Below, in pieces: positions 25,601 to 37,590 of a stretch of 64,000 nucleotides of DNA. The translations under genes and the position numbers were made by a program. The notes beneath the pieces were generated by a model, which saw only the letters and a program-made list of their open reading frames with translations, was not told the DNA's origin and did no database searches. The DNA comes from Atherix ibis (lineage: Eukaryota; Arthropoda; Insecta; Diptera; Athericidae): NCBI GenBank assembly GCA_958298945.1, contig OY282609.1, positions 40,562,954 to 40,626,953 of the forward strand. Direction: 5' to 3'. Position 1 is the first letter of the stretch; each line of letters opens with the position of its first letter.

Positions 25601-26577
25601 AGTGCGAATTTTCAGTAAAAATGTTCAGCATAAATTTTTAGTTGAAATTTTCAGTACAAATATTCAGTATAAATTTTTACTAGAAATTTTCAGTAGAAAT
25701 TTTCAGTAGAAATTTTCAGTAGAAATTTTCAGTAGAAATTTTCAGCAGAAATTTTCAGTACCAATTGTCAGTAGCAATTTTGGGTAGAAATTTTCTGTAA
25801 AAATTTTCAGTAGAAATAGTTAGTAGAAATTTTCAGCAGAAATTTTCAGTAGAAATTTTCAGTAGAAATTTTCTGTAAAAATTTTCAGTAGAAATAGTTA
25901 GTAGAAATTTTCAGCAGAAATTTTCAGTAGAAATTTTCAGTAGAAATTTTCTGTAAAAATTTTCAGTAGAAATTTTCAGTAGAAATTTTCAATATAAATT
26001 TTCAGTAGGAGTTTTCAGTAGAAATTTTAGTGCGAATTATCAGTAGAAATGTTCAGCAAAAATTTTTAGTTAAAATTTTCAGTAGAAATTTTCAGTAGAA
26101 TTTTTTAGTAGAAATTTTCAGTAGAAATTTTCAGTAGAAATTTTCAGTAGAAATTTTCAGTAGAAATTTTCAGTAGAAATTTTCAGTAGAAATTATCAGT
26201 AGAAATTTTCAATATAAATTTTCAGTAGGAATTTTCAGTAGAAATTTTCAATATAAATTTTCAGTAGAAATTTTAGTGCAAATTATCAGTAGAAATGTTC
26301 AGCATAAATTTTTAGTTGAAATTTTCAGTAGAAATTTTCTGTAGAAATTTTTAGTAGAAATTTTCAGCAGAAATTTTCAGTAGAAATTTTTAGTAGAAAT
26401 TTTCTGTAAAAATTTGCAGTAGAAATAGTTAGTAGAAATTTCCAGAGAAATGTTCAGTAGTAATTTTCAGAGAAATTTTCAGTAGAAATTTTCAGTAGGA
26501 ATTTTCAATAGAAATTTCAGTAGAAATTTCCATTAGAAATTTTCAGTAGAAATTTTCATTAGAAAATTTGAGTAGAA
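19620..26577. repeat. Second D cluster: mosaic of about 1-2.5-kb duplications
   Basis: D modules start at 19,620, 20,567, 21,657, 23,127 and 24,076; C modules at 19,837, 20,836, 21,874, 22,344, 23,396 and 24,551. 19.62-20.05 kb matches 21.66-22.09 kb at a constant 2,037 bp, including the unusual join of CAGCAGAAATTTTC to TAGGAGTTTTC (20,021 and 22,058). The D and C of 20.57-20.84 kb match 23.13-23.40 kb at 2,560 bp. The D module at 24,076 reads CCACCAAATATT in place of CCAGCAAATATT. One C module (22,344) has lost its D module, so partial duplications overlap here. Confidence 0.8.
25810..25990. repeat. 78-bp (6 x 13) sub-repeat, two copies
   Basis: GTTAGTAG occurs at 25,819 and 25,897, 78 bp apart, each followed by CAGCAGAAATT, consensus units and CTGTAAAAATT. 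The same module occurs three times at 37.33-37.55 kb and four times at each of 39.38-39.68 and 42.8-43.12 kb, so this is the shortest version of an expanding sub-repeat. Confidence 0.85.
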
Positions 26578-26710
26578 ATTTCCAGCAAATATTTTCAGTA
26601 GATATTTTCAGTAGATATTTTCAGTAGAAATTTTTAGTAGAAATCTTAAGTAGAAATTTTCAGTAGAAATTTTACGTAGATATTTTCAGTAGATATTTTC
26701 AGTAGATATT
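26506..26710. repeat. D module (CCAGCAAATATT to TACGTAG), representative copy
   Basis: This is a composite of about 205 bp: CAATAGAAATTTC, TTTCCATTAGAAA, TTTTCATTAGAAAATTTGAG, CCAGCAAATATT, TAGATATT units, GAAATCTTAAG, TTTTACGTAG, three TAGATATT units. CCAGCAAATATT-type copies start (ATTTCC) at 1, 6,626, 7,777, 8,981, 17,624, 19,620, 20,567, 21,657, 23,127, 24,076, 26,578, 34,853, 35,748, 38,146, 40,272, 41,581 and 43,707. None lies in 44-64 kb. Those at 6,626 and 7,777 lack TACGTAG. Confidence 0.88.
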
Positions 26711-27040
26711 TTCAGTAGAAATTTTCAGTAGAAATTTTCAGTAGAAATTTTCAGTAGAAATTTTCAGTAGAAACTTTCAGTAGAAATTTTCAGTAGAAAT
26801 TTTCATTAGAAATTTTCAGTAAAAATTTTCAGTAGAAATTTTCAGTACAAATTTTCAGTAGAAAGTTTCAGTAGAAATTTTCAGTAGAAATTATCAGTAG
26901 AAATTTTAATATAAATTTTCAGTAGGAATTTTCAGTAGAAATTTTAGTGCGAATTATCAGTAGAAATGTTCCGCATAAATTTTTAGTTGAAATTTTCAGT
27001 AGAAATTTTCAGTAGAAATTTTTAGTAGAAATTTTTAGTT

Positions 27041-27086
27041 GAAATTTTCAGTAGAAGAAATTTGTAGTAGAAATTTTCTGTAGAAA
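27041..27086. repeat. C module (AGAAGAAATTTGTAG), representative copy
   Basis: A unit with a duplicated GAA is followed by TTTGTAGTAGAAATT and usually CTGTAGAAATT. I find 21 copies, starting at 450, 1,089, 1,819, 18,099, 19,837, 20,836, 21,874, 22,344, 23,396, 24,551, 27,053, 27,744, 35,108, 36,171, 38,608, 40,734, 42,043, 44,130, 46,313, 49,320 and 62,930. It is absent from about 1.9-18 kb and 49.4-62.9 kb, so it marks one class of block. Confidence 0.88.
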
Positions 27087-27428
27087 TTTTCAGTAGAAAT
27101 TTTCAGTAGAAATTTTCAGTAGAAATTTTCAGTAGAAATTTTCAGTAGAAATTTTCAGTAGAAATTTTCAGTAGAAATTTTCAGTAGAAATTTTCAGTAG
27201 AAATTTTCAGTAGAAATTTTCAGTAGAAATTTTCAGTAGAAATTTTCAGTAGAAATTTTCTGTAGAAATTTTCAGTAAAAATTTTCAGTAGAAATTTTCA
27301 GTAGAAATCTTCAGTAGACATTTTCAGTAGAAATTTTAAGTAGATATTTTCAGTAGATATTTTCAGTAGATATTTTCAGTAGAAATTTTCAGTAGAAATT
27401 TTCAGTAGAATTTTTCAGTAGAAATTTT

Positions 27429-27519
27429 CAATATAAATTTTCAGTAGGAATTTTCAGTACAAATTTTAGTGCGAATTATCAGTAGAAATGTTCAGCATAA
27501 ATTTTTAGTTGAAATTTTC
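27429..27519. repeat. B module (GTGCGAATTATC composite), representative copy
   Basis: This is the commonest composite, about 90 bp: CAATATAAATTTTC, CAGTAGGAATTTTC, a consensus or TACAAA unit, TTTTAGTGCGAATTATC, CAGTAGAAATG, TTCAGCATAAATT, TTTTAGTTGAAATT. Dozens of copies are scattered from about 340 to 63,850. Recurring subtypes are TTCCGCAT (363, 5,020, 18,002, 29,989 region, 36,080, 46,220, 62,848), GTGCAAATT, GCAAAAATTTTTAGTTAAA and GCATATATTT. It breaks the 13-bp phase and supplies one of the few CpG sites. No function is established. Confidence 0.85.
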
Positions 27520-28719
27520 TGTAGAAATTTTTAGTAGAAATTTTCAGTAGAAATTTTCAGTAGAAATTTTCAGTAGAAATTTTCAGTAGAAATTTTAAGT
27601 AGAAATTTTCAATAGAAATTTTCAGTAGAAATTTTCAGTAGAAATTTTCAGTACCAATTGTCAGTAGCAATTTTGGGTAGAAATTTTCTGTAAAAATTTT
27701 CAGTAGAAATTTTTAGTAGAAATTTTTAGTTGAAATTTTCAGTAGAAGAAATTTGTAGTAGAAATTTTCTGTAGAAATTTTCTGTAGAAATTTTCAGTAG
27801 AAATTTTCAGTAGAAATTTTCAGTAGAAATTTTCAGTAGAAATTTTCAGTAGAAGTTTTCTGTAGAAACTTTCAGTAAAAATTTTCAGTAGAAATTTTCA
27901 GTAGAAATCTTCAGTAGACATTTTCAGTAGAAATTTTAAGTAGATATTTTCAGTAGATATTTTCAGTAGATATTTTCAGTAGAAATTTTCAGTAGAAATT
28001 TTCAGTAGAATTTTTCAGTAGAAATTTTCAATTTAAATTTTCAGTACAAATTTTAGTGCGAATTATCAGTAGAAATGTTCAGCATATATTTTTAGTTGAA
28101 ATTTTCAGTAGAAATTTTCTGTAGAAATTTTTAGTAGAAATTTTCAGTAGAAATTTTCAGTAGAAATTTTAAGTAGATATTTTCAGTAGATATTTTCAGT
28201 AGATATTTTCAGTAGAAATTTTCAGTAGAAATTTTCAGTAGAAATTTTCAGTAGAAATTTTCAGTAGAAATTTTCAATATAAATTTTCAGTAGGAGTTTT
28301 CAGTAGAAATTTTAGTGCGAATTATCAGTAGAAATGTTCAGCATAAATTTTTAGTTGAAATTTTCAGTAGAAATTTTCAGTAGAAATTTTTAGTAGAAAT
28401 TTTCAGTAGAAATTTTCAGTAGAAATTTTCAGTAGAAATTATCAGTAGAAATTTTCAATATAAATTTTCTGTAGGAATTTTCAGTAGAAATTTTAGTGCG
28501 AATTTTCAGTAAAAATGTTCAGCATACATTTTTAGTTGAAATTTTCAGTACAAATATTCATTATAAATTTTTAGTAGAAATTTTCAGTAGAAATTTTTAG
28601 TAGAAATTTTCAGTAGAAATTTTCAGTAGAAATTTTCAATAGAAATTTTCAGTAGAAATTTTCAGTAGAAATTTTCAGCAGAAATTTTCAGTAGAAATTT
28701 TCAGCAGAAATTTTCAGTA

Positions 28720-30060
28720 CCAATTGTCAGTAGCAATTTTGGGTAGAAATTTTCTGTAAAAATTTTCAGTAGAAATAGTTAGTAGAAATTTTCAGTAGGA
28801 ATTTTCAGAGAAATGTTCAGTAAAAATTTTCAGTAGGAATTTTCAGTAGAAATTTTCAGTGGGAATTATCAGTAGAAATGTTCAACATAAATTTTAGTAG
28901 AATTTTTAGTAGAAATTTTAAGCAGAAATATTAGTAGAAATGTTAAGTAGAAATTTTCAGTAGAAATTTTCAGTAGAAATTTTCGGTAGAAATTTTTAGG
29001 AGAAATTTTCAGTAGAAATTTTTAGTAGAAATTTTCAGTAGAAATTTTTAGTAGAACTTTTCAGTAGAAATTTCAGTAGAAATTTTCAGTAGAAATTTCA
29101 GTATATTTTCAGTAGATACTTTCAGCAGATATTTTCAGTAAAAATTTTAGTAGAAACCTTAAGTAGAAATTGACAGTAGAAATTTCCTGTAGAAATTTTC
29201 AGTAGAAATTTTCAGTAGAAATTTTCAGTAGAAATTTTCAGTAGAAATTTTCAGTAAAAATTTTCAGTAGAAATTTTCAGTAGAAATCTTCAGTAGAAAT
29301 GTTCAGCATGAATTTTTAGTTGAAATTTTCAGTAGAAATTTTCTGAAAAAATTTTCAGTAGAAATAGTTAGTAGAAATTTTCAGTAGGAATTTTCAGAGA
29401 AATGTTCAGTAGAATTTTTTAGTAGAATTTTTAGTAGAAATTTTTAACAGAAATTTTAGCAGAAATATTTAGTAGAAATTTTCAGTAGAAATTTGCAGTA
29501 GAAATTTTCGATAGAAATTTTTAGGAGAAATTTTCAGTAGAAATTTTTAGTAAAAAATTTCGGTAGAAATTTTTAGTAGAAATTTTCAGTAGACATTTCA
29601 GTAGAAATTTTCAGTAGAAATTTCAGTAGAAATTTTCAGTAGAAAATTTCAGTAGAAATTTTCAGTAGAAATTTCCAGCAGATATTTTCAGTAGATACTT
29701 TTAGTAAATATATTCAGTGGAAATTTTTAGTAGAAATCTTAAGTAGAAATAATCAGTAGAAATTTTCTGTACAAATTTTCAGTAGAAATTTTCAGTAGAA
29801 ATTTTCGGTAGAAATTTTCAGGAGAAATTTTCAGTAGAAATTTTCAATAGAAATTTTCAATAGATATTTTCAGTAGATATTTTCAGTAGACATTTTCAGT
29901 AGAAATTTTCAGTACAAATTTTCAATACAAATTTTCAGTAGAAATTTTCAATATAAATTTTCAGTAGGAATTTTCAGTAGAAATTTTAGTGCGAATTATC
30001 AGTAGAAATGTTCCGCATAAATTTTTAGTTGAAATTTTCAGTAGAAATTTTCAGTAGAAA
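28720..30060. repeat. Long P-GTGGG-TAACAG-B string, single-copy version
   Basis: The order is P (28,720), GTTAGTAG, CAGAGAAATG, GTGGGAATTATC, CAGTATATTTTC, TTGACAGTAG (29,171), TTTTTAACAG (29,442), TTTCGATAG, GTGGAAATT, CAATACAAATT, then a B module with TTCCGCAT (29,989). It matches 44.85-45.6 kb at a constant 16,127 bp (P, TTGACAG and TAACAG all agree) and 2.78-3.23 kb at 25,938 bp. It lacks the 964-bp duplication found in the first copy. Confidence 0.88.
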
Positions 30061-31975
30061 TTTTTAGTAGAAATTTTTAGTTGAAATTTTCAGTAGAAAT
30101 TTTAAGTAGATATTTTCAGTAGATATTTTCAGTAGATATTTTCAGTAGAAATTTTCAGTAGAAATTTTCAGTAGAAATTTTCAGTAGAATTTTTCAGGAG
30201 AAATTTTCAATATAAATTTTCAGTAGGAATTTTCAGTACAAATTTTAGTGCGAATTATCAGTAGAAATGTTCAGCATAAATTTTTAGTTGAAATTTTCAG
30301 TAGAAATTTTCTGTAGAAATTTTTAGTAGAAATTTTCAGTAGAAATTTTCAGTAGAAATTTTCAGTAGAAATTTTCAGTAGAAACTTTAAGTAGAAATTT
30401 TCAATAGAAATTTTCAATAGAAATTTTCAGTAGAAATTTTCAGTAGAAATTTTCAGTAGAAATTTTCAGTACCATTTGTCAGTAGCAATTTTGGGTAGAA
30501 ATTTTCTGTAAAAATTTTCAATAGAAATAGTTTGTAGAAATTTTCAGTAGGAATTTTAAGTAGATATTTTCAGTAGATATTTTCAGTAGAAATTTTCAGT
30601 AGAAATTTTCAGTAGAAATTTTCAGTAGAAATTTTTAGTAGAAATTTTCAATAGAAATTTTCAGTAGAAATTTTCAGTAGAAATTTTCAGTAGAAATTTT
30701 CAGTAGAAATTTTCAGTAGAAATTTTCAATATAAATTTTCAGTAGGAATTTTCAGTAAAAATTTTAGTGCAAATTATCAGTAAAAATGTTCAGCATAAAT
30801 ATTTAGTTGAAATTTTCAGTAGAAATTTGTAGTAGAAATTTTTAGTGGAAATTTTCAGTAGAAATTTTCAGTAGAAATTTTCAGTAGAAATTTTCAATAT
30901 AAATTTTCAGTATGAATTTTCAGTAGAAATTTTAGTGCGAATTATCAGTAGAAATTTTCTGTAGAAATTTTCAGTACAAATTTTCAGTACAAATTTTCAG
31001 TACAAATTTTCAGTAGAAATTTTCAATATAAATTTTCAGTAGAAATTTTAAGTAGATATTTTCAGTAGATATTTTCAGTAGATATTTTCAGTAGAAATTT
31101 TCAGTAGAAATTTTCAGTAGAATTTTTCAGGAGAAATTTTCAATATAAATTTTCAGTAGGAATTTTCAGTACAAATTTTAGTGCGAATTATCAGTAGAAA
31201 TGTTCAGCATAAATTTTTAGTTGAAATTTTCAGTAGAAATTTTCTGTAGAAATTTTTAGTAGAAATTTTCAGTAGAAATTTTCAGTAGAAATTTTCAGTA
31301 GAAATTTTCAGTAGAAATTTTAAGTAGAAATTTTCAATAGAAATTTTCAATAGAAATTTTCAGTAGAAATTTTCAGTAGAAATTTTCAGTAGAAATTTTC
31401 AGTACCAATTGTCAGTAGCAATTTTGGGTAGAAATTTTCTGTAAAAATTTTCAATAGAAATAGTTTGTAGAAATTTTCAGTAGGAATTTTAAGTAGATAT
31501 TTTCAGTAGATATTTTCAGTAGAAATTTTCAGTAGAAATTTTCAGTAGAAATTTTCAGTAGAAATTTTCAGTAGAAATTTTCAGTAGAAATTTTCAGTAG
31601 AAATTTTCAGTAGAAATTTTCAGTAGAAATTTTCAGTAGAAATTTTCAGTAGAAATTTTCAGTAGAAATTTTCAATATAAATTTTCAGTAGGAATTTTCA
31701 GTAAAAATTTTAGTGCAAATTATCAGTAAAAATGTTCAGCATAAATATTTAGTTGAAATTTTCAGTAGAAATTTGTAGTAGAAATTTTTAGTGGAAATTT
31801 TCAGTAGAAATTTTCAGTAGAAATTTTCAGTAGAAATTTTCAATATAAATTATCAGTATGAATTTTCAGTAGAAATTTTAGTGCGAATTATCAGTAGAAA
31901 TTTTCTGTAGAAATTTTCAGTACAAATTTTCAGTACAAATTTTCAGTACAAATTTTCAGTAGAAATTTTCAATAT
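30061..31975. repeat. 933/946-bp tandem duplication
   Basis: TTCAGGAGAAATT (30,195 and 31,128), the P module (30,472 and 31,405) and GTTTGTAG (30,530 and 31,463) are 933 bp apart. TTTTAAGTAGATATT (30,103 and 31,049) and GCATAAATATTTAG (30,791 and 31,737) are 946 bp apart, one 13-bp unit more. The first P module reads CCATTTGTC and the second CCAATTGTC. The junction lies near 31,045, where a CAATATAAATT unit runs into TTTTAAGTAGATATT without the usual B module. Confidence 0.87.
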
Positions 31976-34852
31976 AAATTTTCAGTAGGAATTTTCAGTA
32001 GAAATTTTAGTGCGAATTATCAATAGAAATGTTCAGCATAAATTTTTAGTTGAAATTTTCAGTAGAAATTTTCAGTAGAAATTTTTATTAGAAATTTTCA
32101 GTAGAAATTTTTAGTAGAAATTTTCAGTTGAAATTTTCAGTAGAAATTTTCAGTAGAAATTTTCAGTAGAAATTTTCAGTAGAAATTTTCAGTAGAAATT
32201 TTCAGTAGAAATTTTCAGTAGAAATTTTCAATAGAAATTTTCAGTAGAAATTTTCAGTAGAAATTTTCAGTACCAATTGTCAGGAGCAATTTTGGGAAGA
32301 AATTTTCAGTAGAACTCTTCAGTAGACAATTTCAGTAGTAATTTTCAGTAAAAATCTTAAGTAAAAATTTTCAGTAGGAATTTTCAGAGAAATTTTCAGT
32401 AGAAATTTTTAGTAGAAATTTTCAGTAGAAATTTTTAGTAGAAATTTTCAGTAGAAAGTTTTAGGAGAAATTTTCAGTAGAAATTTTTAGGAGAAATTTT
32501 CAGTAGAAATTTTTAAAGTGAAAATTTCAGTAGAAATTTTTAGTAGAAATTTTCAGTAGAAATTTTAAGAAGAAATTTTCAGTAGAAATTTTCAGTAGAA
32601 ATTTTCAGTAGAAATTTTCAGTAGAAATTTTCAGTAGAAATTTTCAGTAGAAATTTTCGGTAGATATATTCAGTAGAAATTTTCATTAGCAATTTTCAGT
32701 AGAAATCTTCAGTAGAAATTTTCAATATAAATTTTCAGTATGAATTTTCAGTAGAAATTTTAGTGCGAATTATCAGTAGAAATGTTCAGCATAAATTTTC
32801 AGTAGAAATTTTCAGTAGATATTTTCAGTAGAAATTTTCAGTAGAAATTTTCTGCACCAATTGTCAGTAGCAATTTTGGGTACAAATTTTCAGTAGAAAT
32901 TTTCAGTAAAAATCTTAAGTAGAAATTTTCAGTAGTAATTTTCAGTAGAAATCTTAAGTAAAAATTTTCAGTAGAAATTTTCAGTACAAATTTTCAGTAG
33001 AAATTTTCAGTAGAAATTTTCACAAGAAATTTTCAATATAAATTTTCAGTAGGGATTTTCAGTAGAAATTTTAGTGCGAATTATCAGTAGAAATGTTCCG
33101 CATAAATTTTTAGTTGAAATTTTGAGTAGAAATTTTTAGTATAAATTTTCAGTAGAAATTTTCAGTAGAAATTTTCAGTAGAAATTTTCAGTAGAAATCT
33201 TCAGTAGAAATTTTCAATAGAAATTTTCAATAGAAATTTTCAGTAGATATTTTCAGTAGATATTTTCAGTAGCTATTTTCAGTAGATATTTTCAGCAGAA
33301 ATTTTTAGTAGAAATTTTCAGTAGAAATTTTCTGTAGAAATTTTCTGCAAAAATTTTCAGTAGAAATGTTCAGCATAAATTTTTAGTTGAAATTTTCATT
33401 AGAAATTTTCAGCAGAAATTTTCAGTAGAAATTTTTAGTAGAAATTTTCAGTAAAAATTTTCAGTAGAAATTTTCAGTAGAAATTTTCAATAGAAATTTT
33501 CAGTAGAAATTTTCAGTAGAAATTTTCAGTAGAAATTTTCAGTAGAAATTTTCAGTAGAAATTTCCAGCATATATTTTCAATAGACACTTTCAGTAGATA
33601 TTTTTAGTAGAAATTTTCTGAAGAAACTTTCTGCAAAAATTTTCAGTAGAAATAGTTAGTAGAAATTTTCAGTAGGAAATTTCTGAGAAATGTTCAGTAG
33701 AAATTTTTAGTAGGAATTTTCAGTAGAAATTTTCAGTGGGAATTATCAGTAGAAATGTTCAGCATAATATTTTAGTAGAATTTTAAGTAGAAATTTTTAG
33801 TAGAAATTTTAGTAGAAATTTTTAGTAGAAATTTTCAGTAGAAATTTTCAGGTGAAATTTTCGGTAGAAATTTTTAGGAGAAATTTTCAGTAGAAATTTT
33901 TAGGAGAAATTTTCAGTAGAAATTTTCGGTAGATATTTTCAGTAGAAATTTTCAGTAGAAATTTTCAGTAGAAATTTTCAGTAGAAATTTTCAGTAGAAA
34001 TCTTCAGTAGAAATTTTCAATATAAATTTTCAGTAGAAATTTGTAGTAGAAATTTTCAGTAGAAATTTTCAGTAAAAATTTTCAATATAAATTTTCAGTA
34101 GAAATTTTCAGTAGATATTTTCAGTAAAAATTTTCAGTAGAACTTCTCAGTAGTAATTTTCAGTAGAAATTTTCAGTAGAAATTTTAAGTAGATATTTTC
34201 AGTAGATATTTTCAGTAGATATTTTCAGTAGAAATTTTCAGTAGAAATTTTCAGTAGAAATTTTCAGTAGAAATTTTCAGTAGAAATTTTCAATATAAAT
34301 TTTCAGTAGGAATTTTCAGTAGAAATTTTAGTGCGAATTATCAGTAGAAATGTTCAGGAAAAATTTTTAGTTAAAATTTTCAGTAGAAATTTTCAGTAGA
34401 ATTTTTTAGTAGAAATTTTCAGTAGAAATTTTCAGTAGAAATTTTCAGTAGAAATTATCAGTAGAAATTTTCAATATAAATTTTCAGTAGGAATTTTCAG
34501 TAGAAATTTTCAATATAAATTTTCAGTAGGAATTTTCAGCAGAAATTTTAGTGCAAATTATCAGTAGAAATGTTCAGCATAAATTTTTAGTTGAAATTTT
34601 CAGTAGAAATTTTCAGTAGAAATTTTTAGTAGAAATTTTCAGCAGAAATTTTCAGTAGAAATTTTCAGTAGAAATTTTCTGTAAAAATTTGCAGTAGAAA
34701 TAGTTAGTAGAAATTTTCAGAGAAATGTTCAGTAGTAATTTTCAGAGAAATTTTCAGTAGAAATTTTCAGTAGGAATTTTCAATAGAAATTTCAGTAGAA
34801 ATTTCCATTAGAAATTTTCAGTAGAAATTTTCATTAGAAAATTTGAGTAGAA
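31976..34852. repeat. Array block with A and P modules and the second T module
   Basis: P modules are at 32,273 (followed by CAGGAGCAATTTTGGG at 32,281) and 32,857; an A module variant GAACTCTTCAG is at 32,314 and the T module at 33,617. The T module is 17,216 bp after the one at 16,401, and the flanking GCATATATTTTCAATAGACA string is shared. TTTTTAAAGTGAAAATTTC near 32,512 is an irregular unit seen only here. A B module with CAGGAAAAATTT lies near 34,355. Confidence 0.82.
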
Positions 34853-37276
34853 ATTTCCAGCAAATATTTTCAGTAGATATTTTCAGTAGATATTTTCAGT
34901 AGAAATTTTTAGTAGAAACCTTAAGTAGAAATTTTCAGTAGAAATTTTACGTAGATATTTTCAGTAGATATTTTCAGTAGATATTTTCAGTAGAAATTTT
35001 AGTGCGAATTATCAGTAGAAATGTTCCGCATAAATTTTTAGTTGAAATTTTCAGTAGAAATTTTCAGTAGAAATTTTTAGTAGAAATTTTTAGTTGAAAT
35101 TTTCAGTAGAAGAAATTTGTAGTAGAAATTTTCTGTAGAAATTTTCAGTAGAAATTTTCAGTAGAAATTTTCAGTAGAAATTTTCAGTAGAAATTTTCAG
35201 TAGAAATTTTCAGTAGAAATTTTCAGTAGAAATTTTCTGTAGAAATTTTCAGTAAAAATTTTCAATATAAATTTTCAGTAGAAATTTTCAGTAGAAATTT
35301 TCAGTAAAAATTTTCAGTAGAACTTCTCAGTAGTAATTTTCAGTAGAAATTTTCAGTAGAAATTTTAAGTAGATATTTTCAGTAGATATTTTCAGTATAA
35401 ATTTTCAGTAGGAATTTTCAGTAGAAATTTTCAATATAAATTTTCAGTAGGAATTTTCAGCAGAAATTTTAGTGCAAATTATCAGTAGAAATGTTCAGCA
35501 TAAATTTTTAGTTGAAATTTTCAGTAGAAATTTTCAGTAGAAATTTTCAGTAGAAATTTTCAGTAGAAATTTTCTGTAAAAATTTGCAGTAGAAATAGTT
35601 AGTAGAAATTTTCAGAGAAATGTTCAGTAGTAATTTTCAGAGAAATTTTCAGTAGAAATTTTCAGTAGGAATTTTCAATAGAAATTTCAGTAGAAATTTC
35701 CATTAGAAATTTTCAGTAGAAATTTTCATTAGAAAATTTGAGTAGAAATTTCCAGCAAATATTTTCAGTAGATATTTTCAGTAGATATTTTCAGTAGAAA
35801 TTTTTAGTAGAAATCTTAAGTAGAAATTTTCAGTTGAAATTTTACGTAGATATTTTCAGTAGATATTTTCAGTAGATATTTTCAGTAGAAATTTTCAGTA
35901 CAAATTTTCAGTAGAAATTTTCAGTAGAAATTTTCAGTAGAAATTTTTAGTAGAAATTTTCAGTAGAAATTTTCAGTAGAAATTTTCAGTAGAAATTTTC
36001 AGTAGAAATTATCAGTAGAAATTTTAATATAAATTTTCAGTAGGAATTTTCAGTAGAAATTTTAGTGCGAATTATCAGTAGAAATGTTCCGCATAAATTT
36101 TTAGTTGAAATTTTCAGTAGAAATTTTCAGTAGAAATTTTTAGTAGAAATTTTTAGTTGAAATTTTCAGTAGAAGAAATTTGTAGTAGAAATTTTCTGTA
36201 GAAATTTTCAGTAGAAATTTATAGTAGAAATTTTCAGTAGAAATTTTCAGTAGAAATTTTTAGTAGAAATTTTCAGTAGAAATTTTCTGTAGAAATTTTC
36301 AGTAAAAATTTTCAGTAGAAATTTTCAGTAGAAATCTTCAGTAGACATTTTCAGTAGAAATTTTAAGTAGATATTTTCAGTAGATATTTTCAGTAGAAAT
36401 TTTCAGTAGAAATTTTCAGTAGAATTTTTCAGAAGAAATTTTCAATATAAATTTTCAGTAGGAATTTTCAGTACAAATTTTAGTGCGAATTATCAGTAGA
36501 AATGTTCAGCATAAATTTTTAGTTGAAATTTTCAGTAGAAATTTTCTGTAGAAATTTTTAGTAGAAATTTTCAGTAGAAATTTTCAGTAGAAATTTTCAG
36601 TAGAAATTTTCAGTAGAAATTTTCAGTAGAAATTTTCAGTAGAAATTTTAAGTAGAAATTTTCAATAGAAATTTTCAGTAGAAATTTTCAGTAGAAATTT
36701 TCAGTAGAAATTTTCAGTACCAATTGTCAATAGCAATTTTGGGTAGAAATTTTCTGTAAAAATTTTCAATAGAAATAGTTAGTAGAAATTTTCAGTAGGA
36801 ATTTTAAGTAGATATTTTCAGTAGATATTTTCAGTAGATATTTTCAGTAGAAATTTTCAGTAGAAATTTTCAGTAGAAATTTTCAGTAGAAATTTTCAAT
36901 ATAAATTTTCAGTAGGAGTTTTCATTAGAAATTTTAGCGCGAATTATCAGTAGAAATGTTCTGCATAAATTTTTAGTTGAAATTTTCAGTAGAAATTTTT
37001 AGTAGAAATTTTTAGTAGAAATTTTCAGTAGAAATTTTCAGTAGAAATTATCAGTAGAAATTTTCAATATAAATTTTCAGTAGGAATTTTCAGTAGAAAT
37101 TTTAGTGCGAATTTTCAGTAAAAATGTTCAGCATAAATTTTTAGTTGAAATTTTGAGTACAAATATTTAGTATAAATTTTTAGTAGAAATTTTCAGTAGA
37201 AATTTTCAGTAGAAATTTTCAGTAGAAATTTTCAGTAGAAATTTTCAGTAGAAATTTTCAGTAGAAATTTTCAGTA
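34853..37276. repeat. Start of third D cluster (D at 34,853 and 35,748; C at 35,108 and 36,171)
   Basis: The two D modules are only 895 bp apart. The first runs from its TAGATATT triplet straight into a B module (GTGCGAATTATC, about 35,000), lacking the tract of about 300 bp that separates them at 26,578, so part of the block was lost. GAAACCTTAAG replaces GAAATCTTAAG in the first D module. The region ends at the P module that begins the 2,126-bp higher-order repeat. Confidence 0.78.
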
Positions 37277-37324
37277 CCAATTGTCAGTAGCAATTTTGGG
37301 TAGAAATTTTCTGTAAAAATTTTC

Positions 37325-37590
37325 AGTAGAAATAGTTAGTAGAAATTTTCAGCAGAAATTTTCAGTAGAAATTTTCAGTAGAAATTTTCAGTAGAAATTT
37401 TCTGTAAAAATTTTCAGTAGAAATAGTTAGTAGAAATTTTCAGCAGAAATTTTCAGTAGAAATTTTCAGTAGAAATTTTCTGTAAAAATTTTCAGTAGAA
37501 ATAGTTAGTAGAAATTTTCAGCAGAAATTTTCAGTAGAAATTTTCAGTAGAAATTTTCTGTAAAAATTTTCAGTAGAAATTTTCAGTCGA
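37325..37590. repeat. 78/91-bp sub-repeat, three copies, inside the first 2,126-bp unit
   Basis: GTTAGTAG occurs at 37,335, 37,426 and 37,504 (91 and 78 bp apart). The next higher-order copy has four (39,383, 39,461, 39,552, 39,630; 78, 91, 78), as does the third (from about 42,800). This one-module difference exactly accounts for the P-to-P distance of 2,048 bp between 37,277 and 39,325, rather than 2,126. Confidence 0.9.

Larger units (their letters stand above)
26578..28719. repeat. Array block paralogous to 1-2,781
   Basis: This has D at 26,578, C at 27,053 and 27,744, P at 27,654 and the GCATATATTT form of module B at 28,080. From the second C module on it matches 1.8-2.78 kb at a constant offset of 25,938 bp. 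At the D module the offset is 26,577 bp, because the other copy has an additional P-C-B duplication of about 640 bp. One variant unit here reads CAATTTAAATT (about 28,030). Confidence 0.85.

Noticed and set aside
27429..27519. TATA-box promoter in CAATATAAATT units
   Set aside because: TATAAAT arises from one or two changes to the 13-mer, occurs dozens of times, and has no gene downstream. Not annotated as a promoter.
32505..32530. TTTTTAAAGTGAAAATTTC as a foreign insert
   Set aside because: It can be read as a 13-mer pair with a small indel and substitutions, so it is an irregular unit rather than new sequence.
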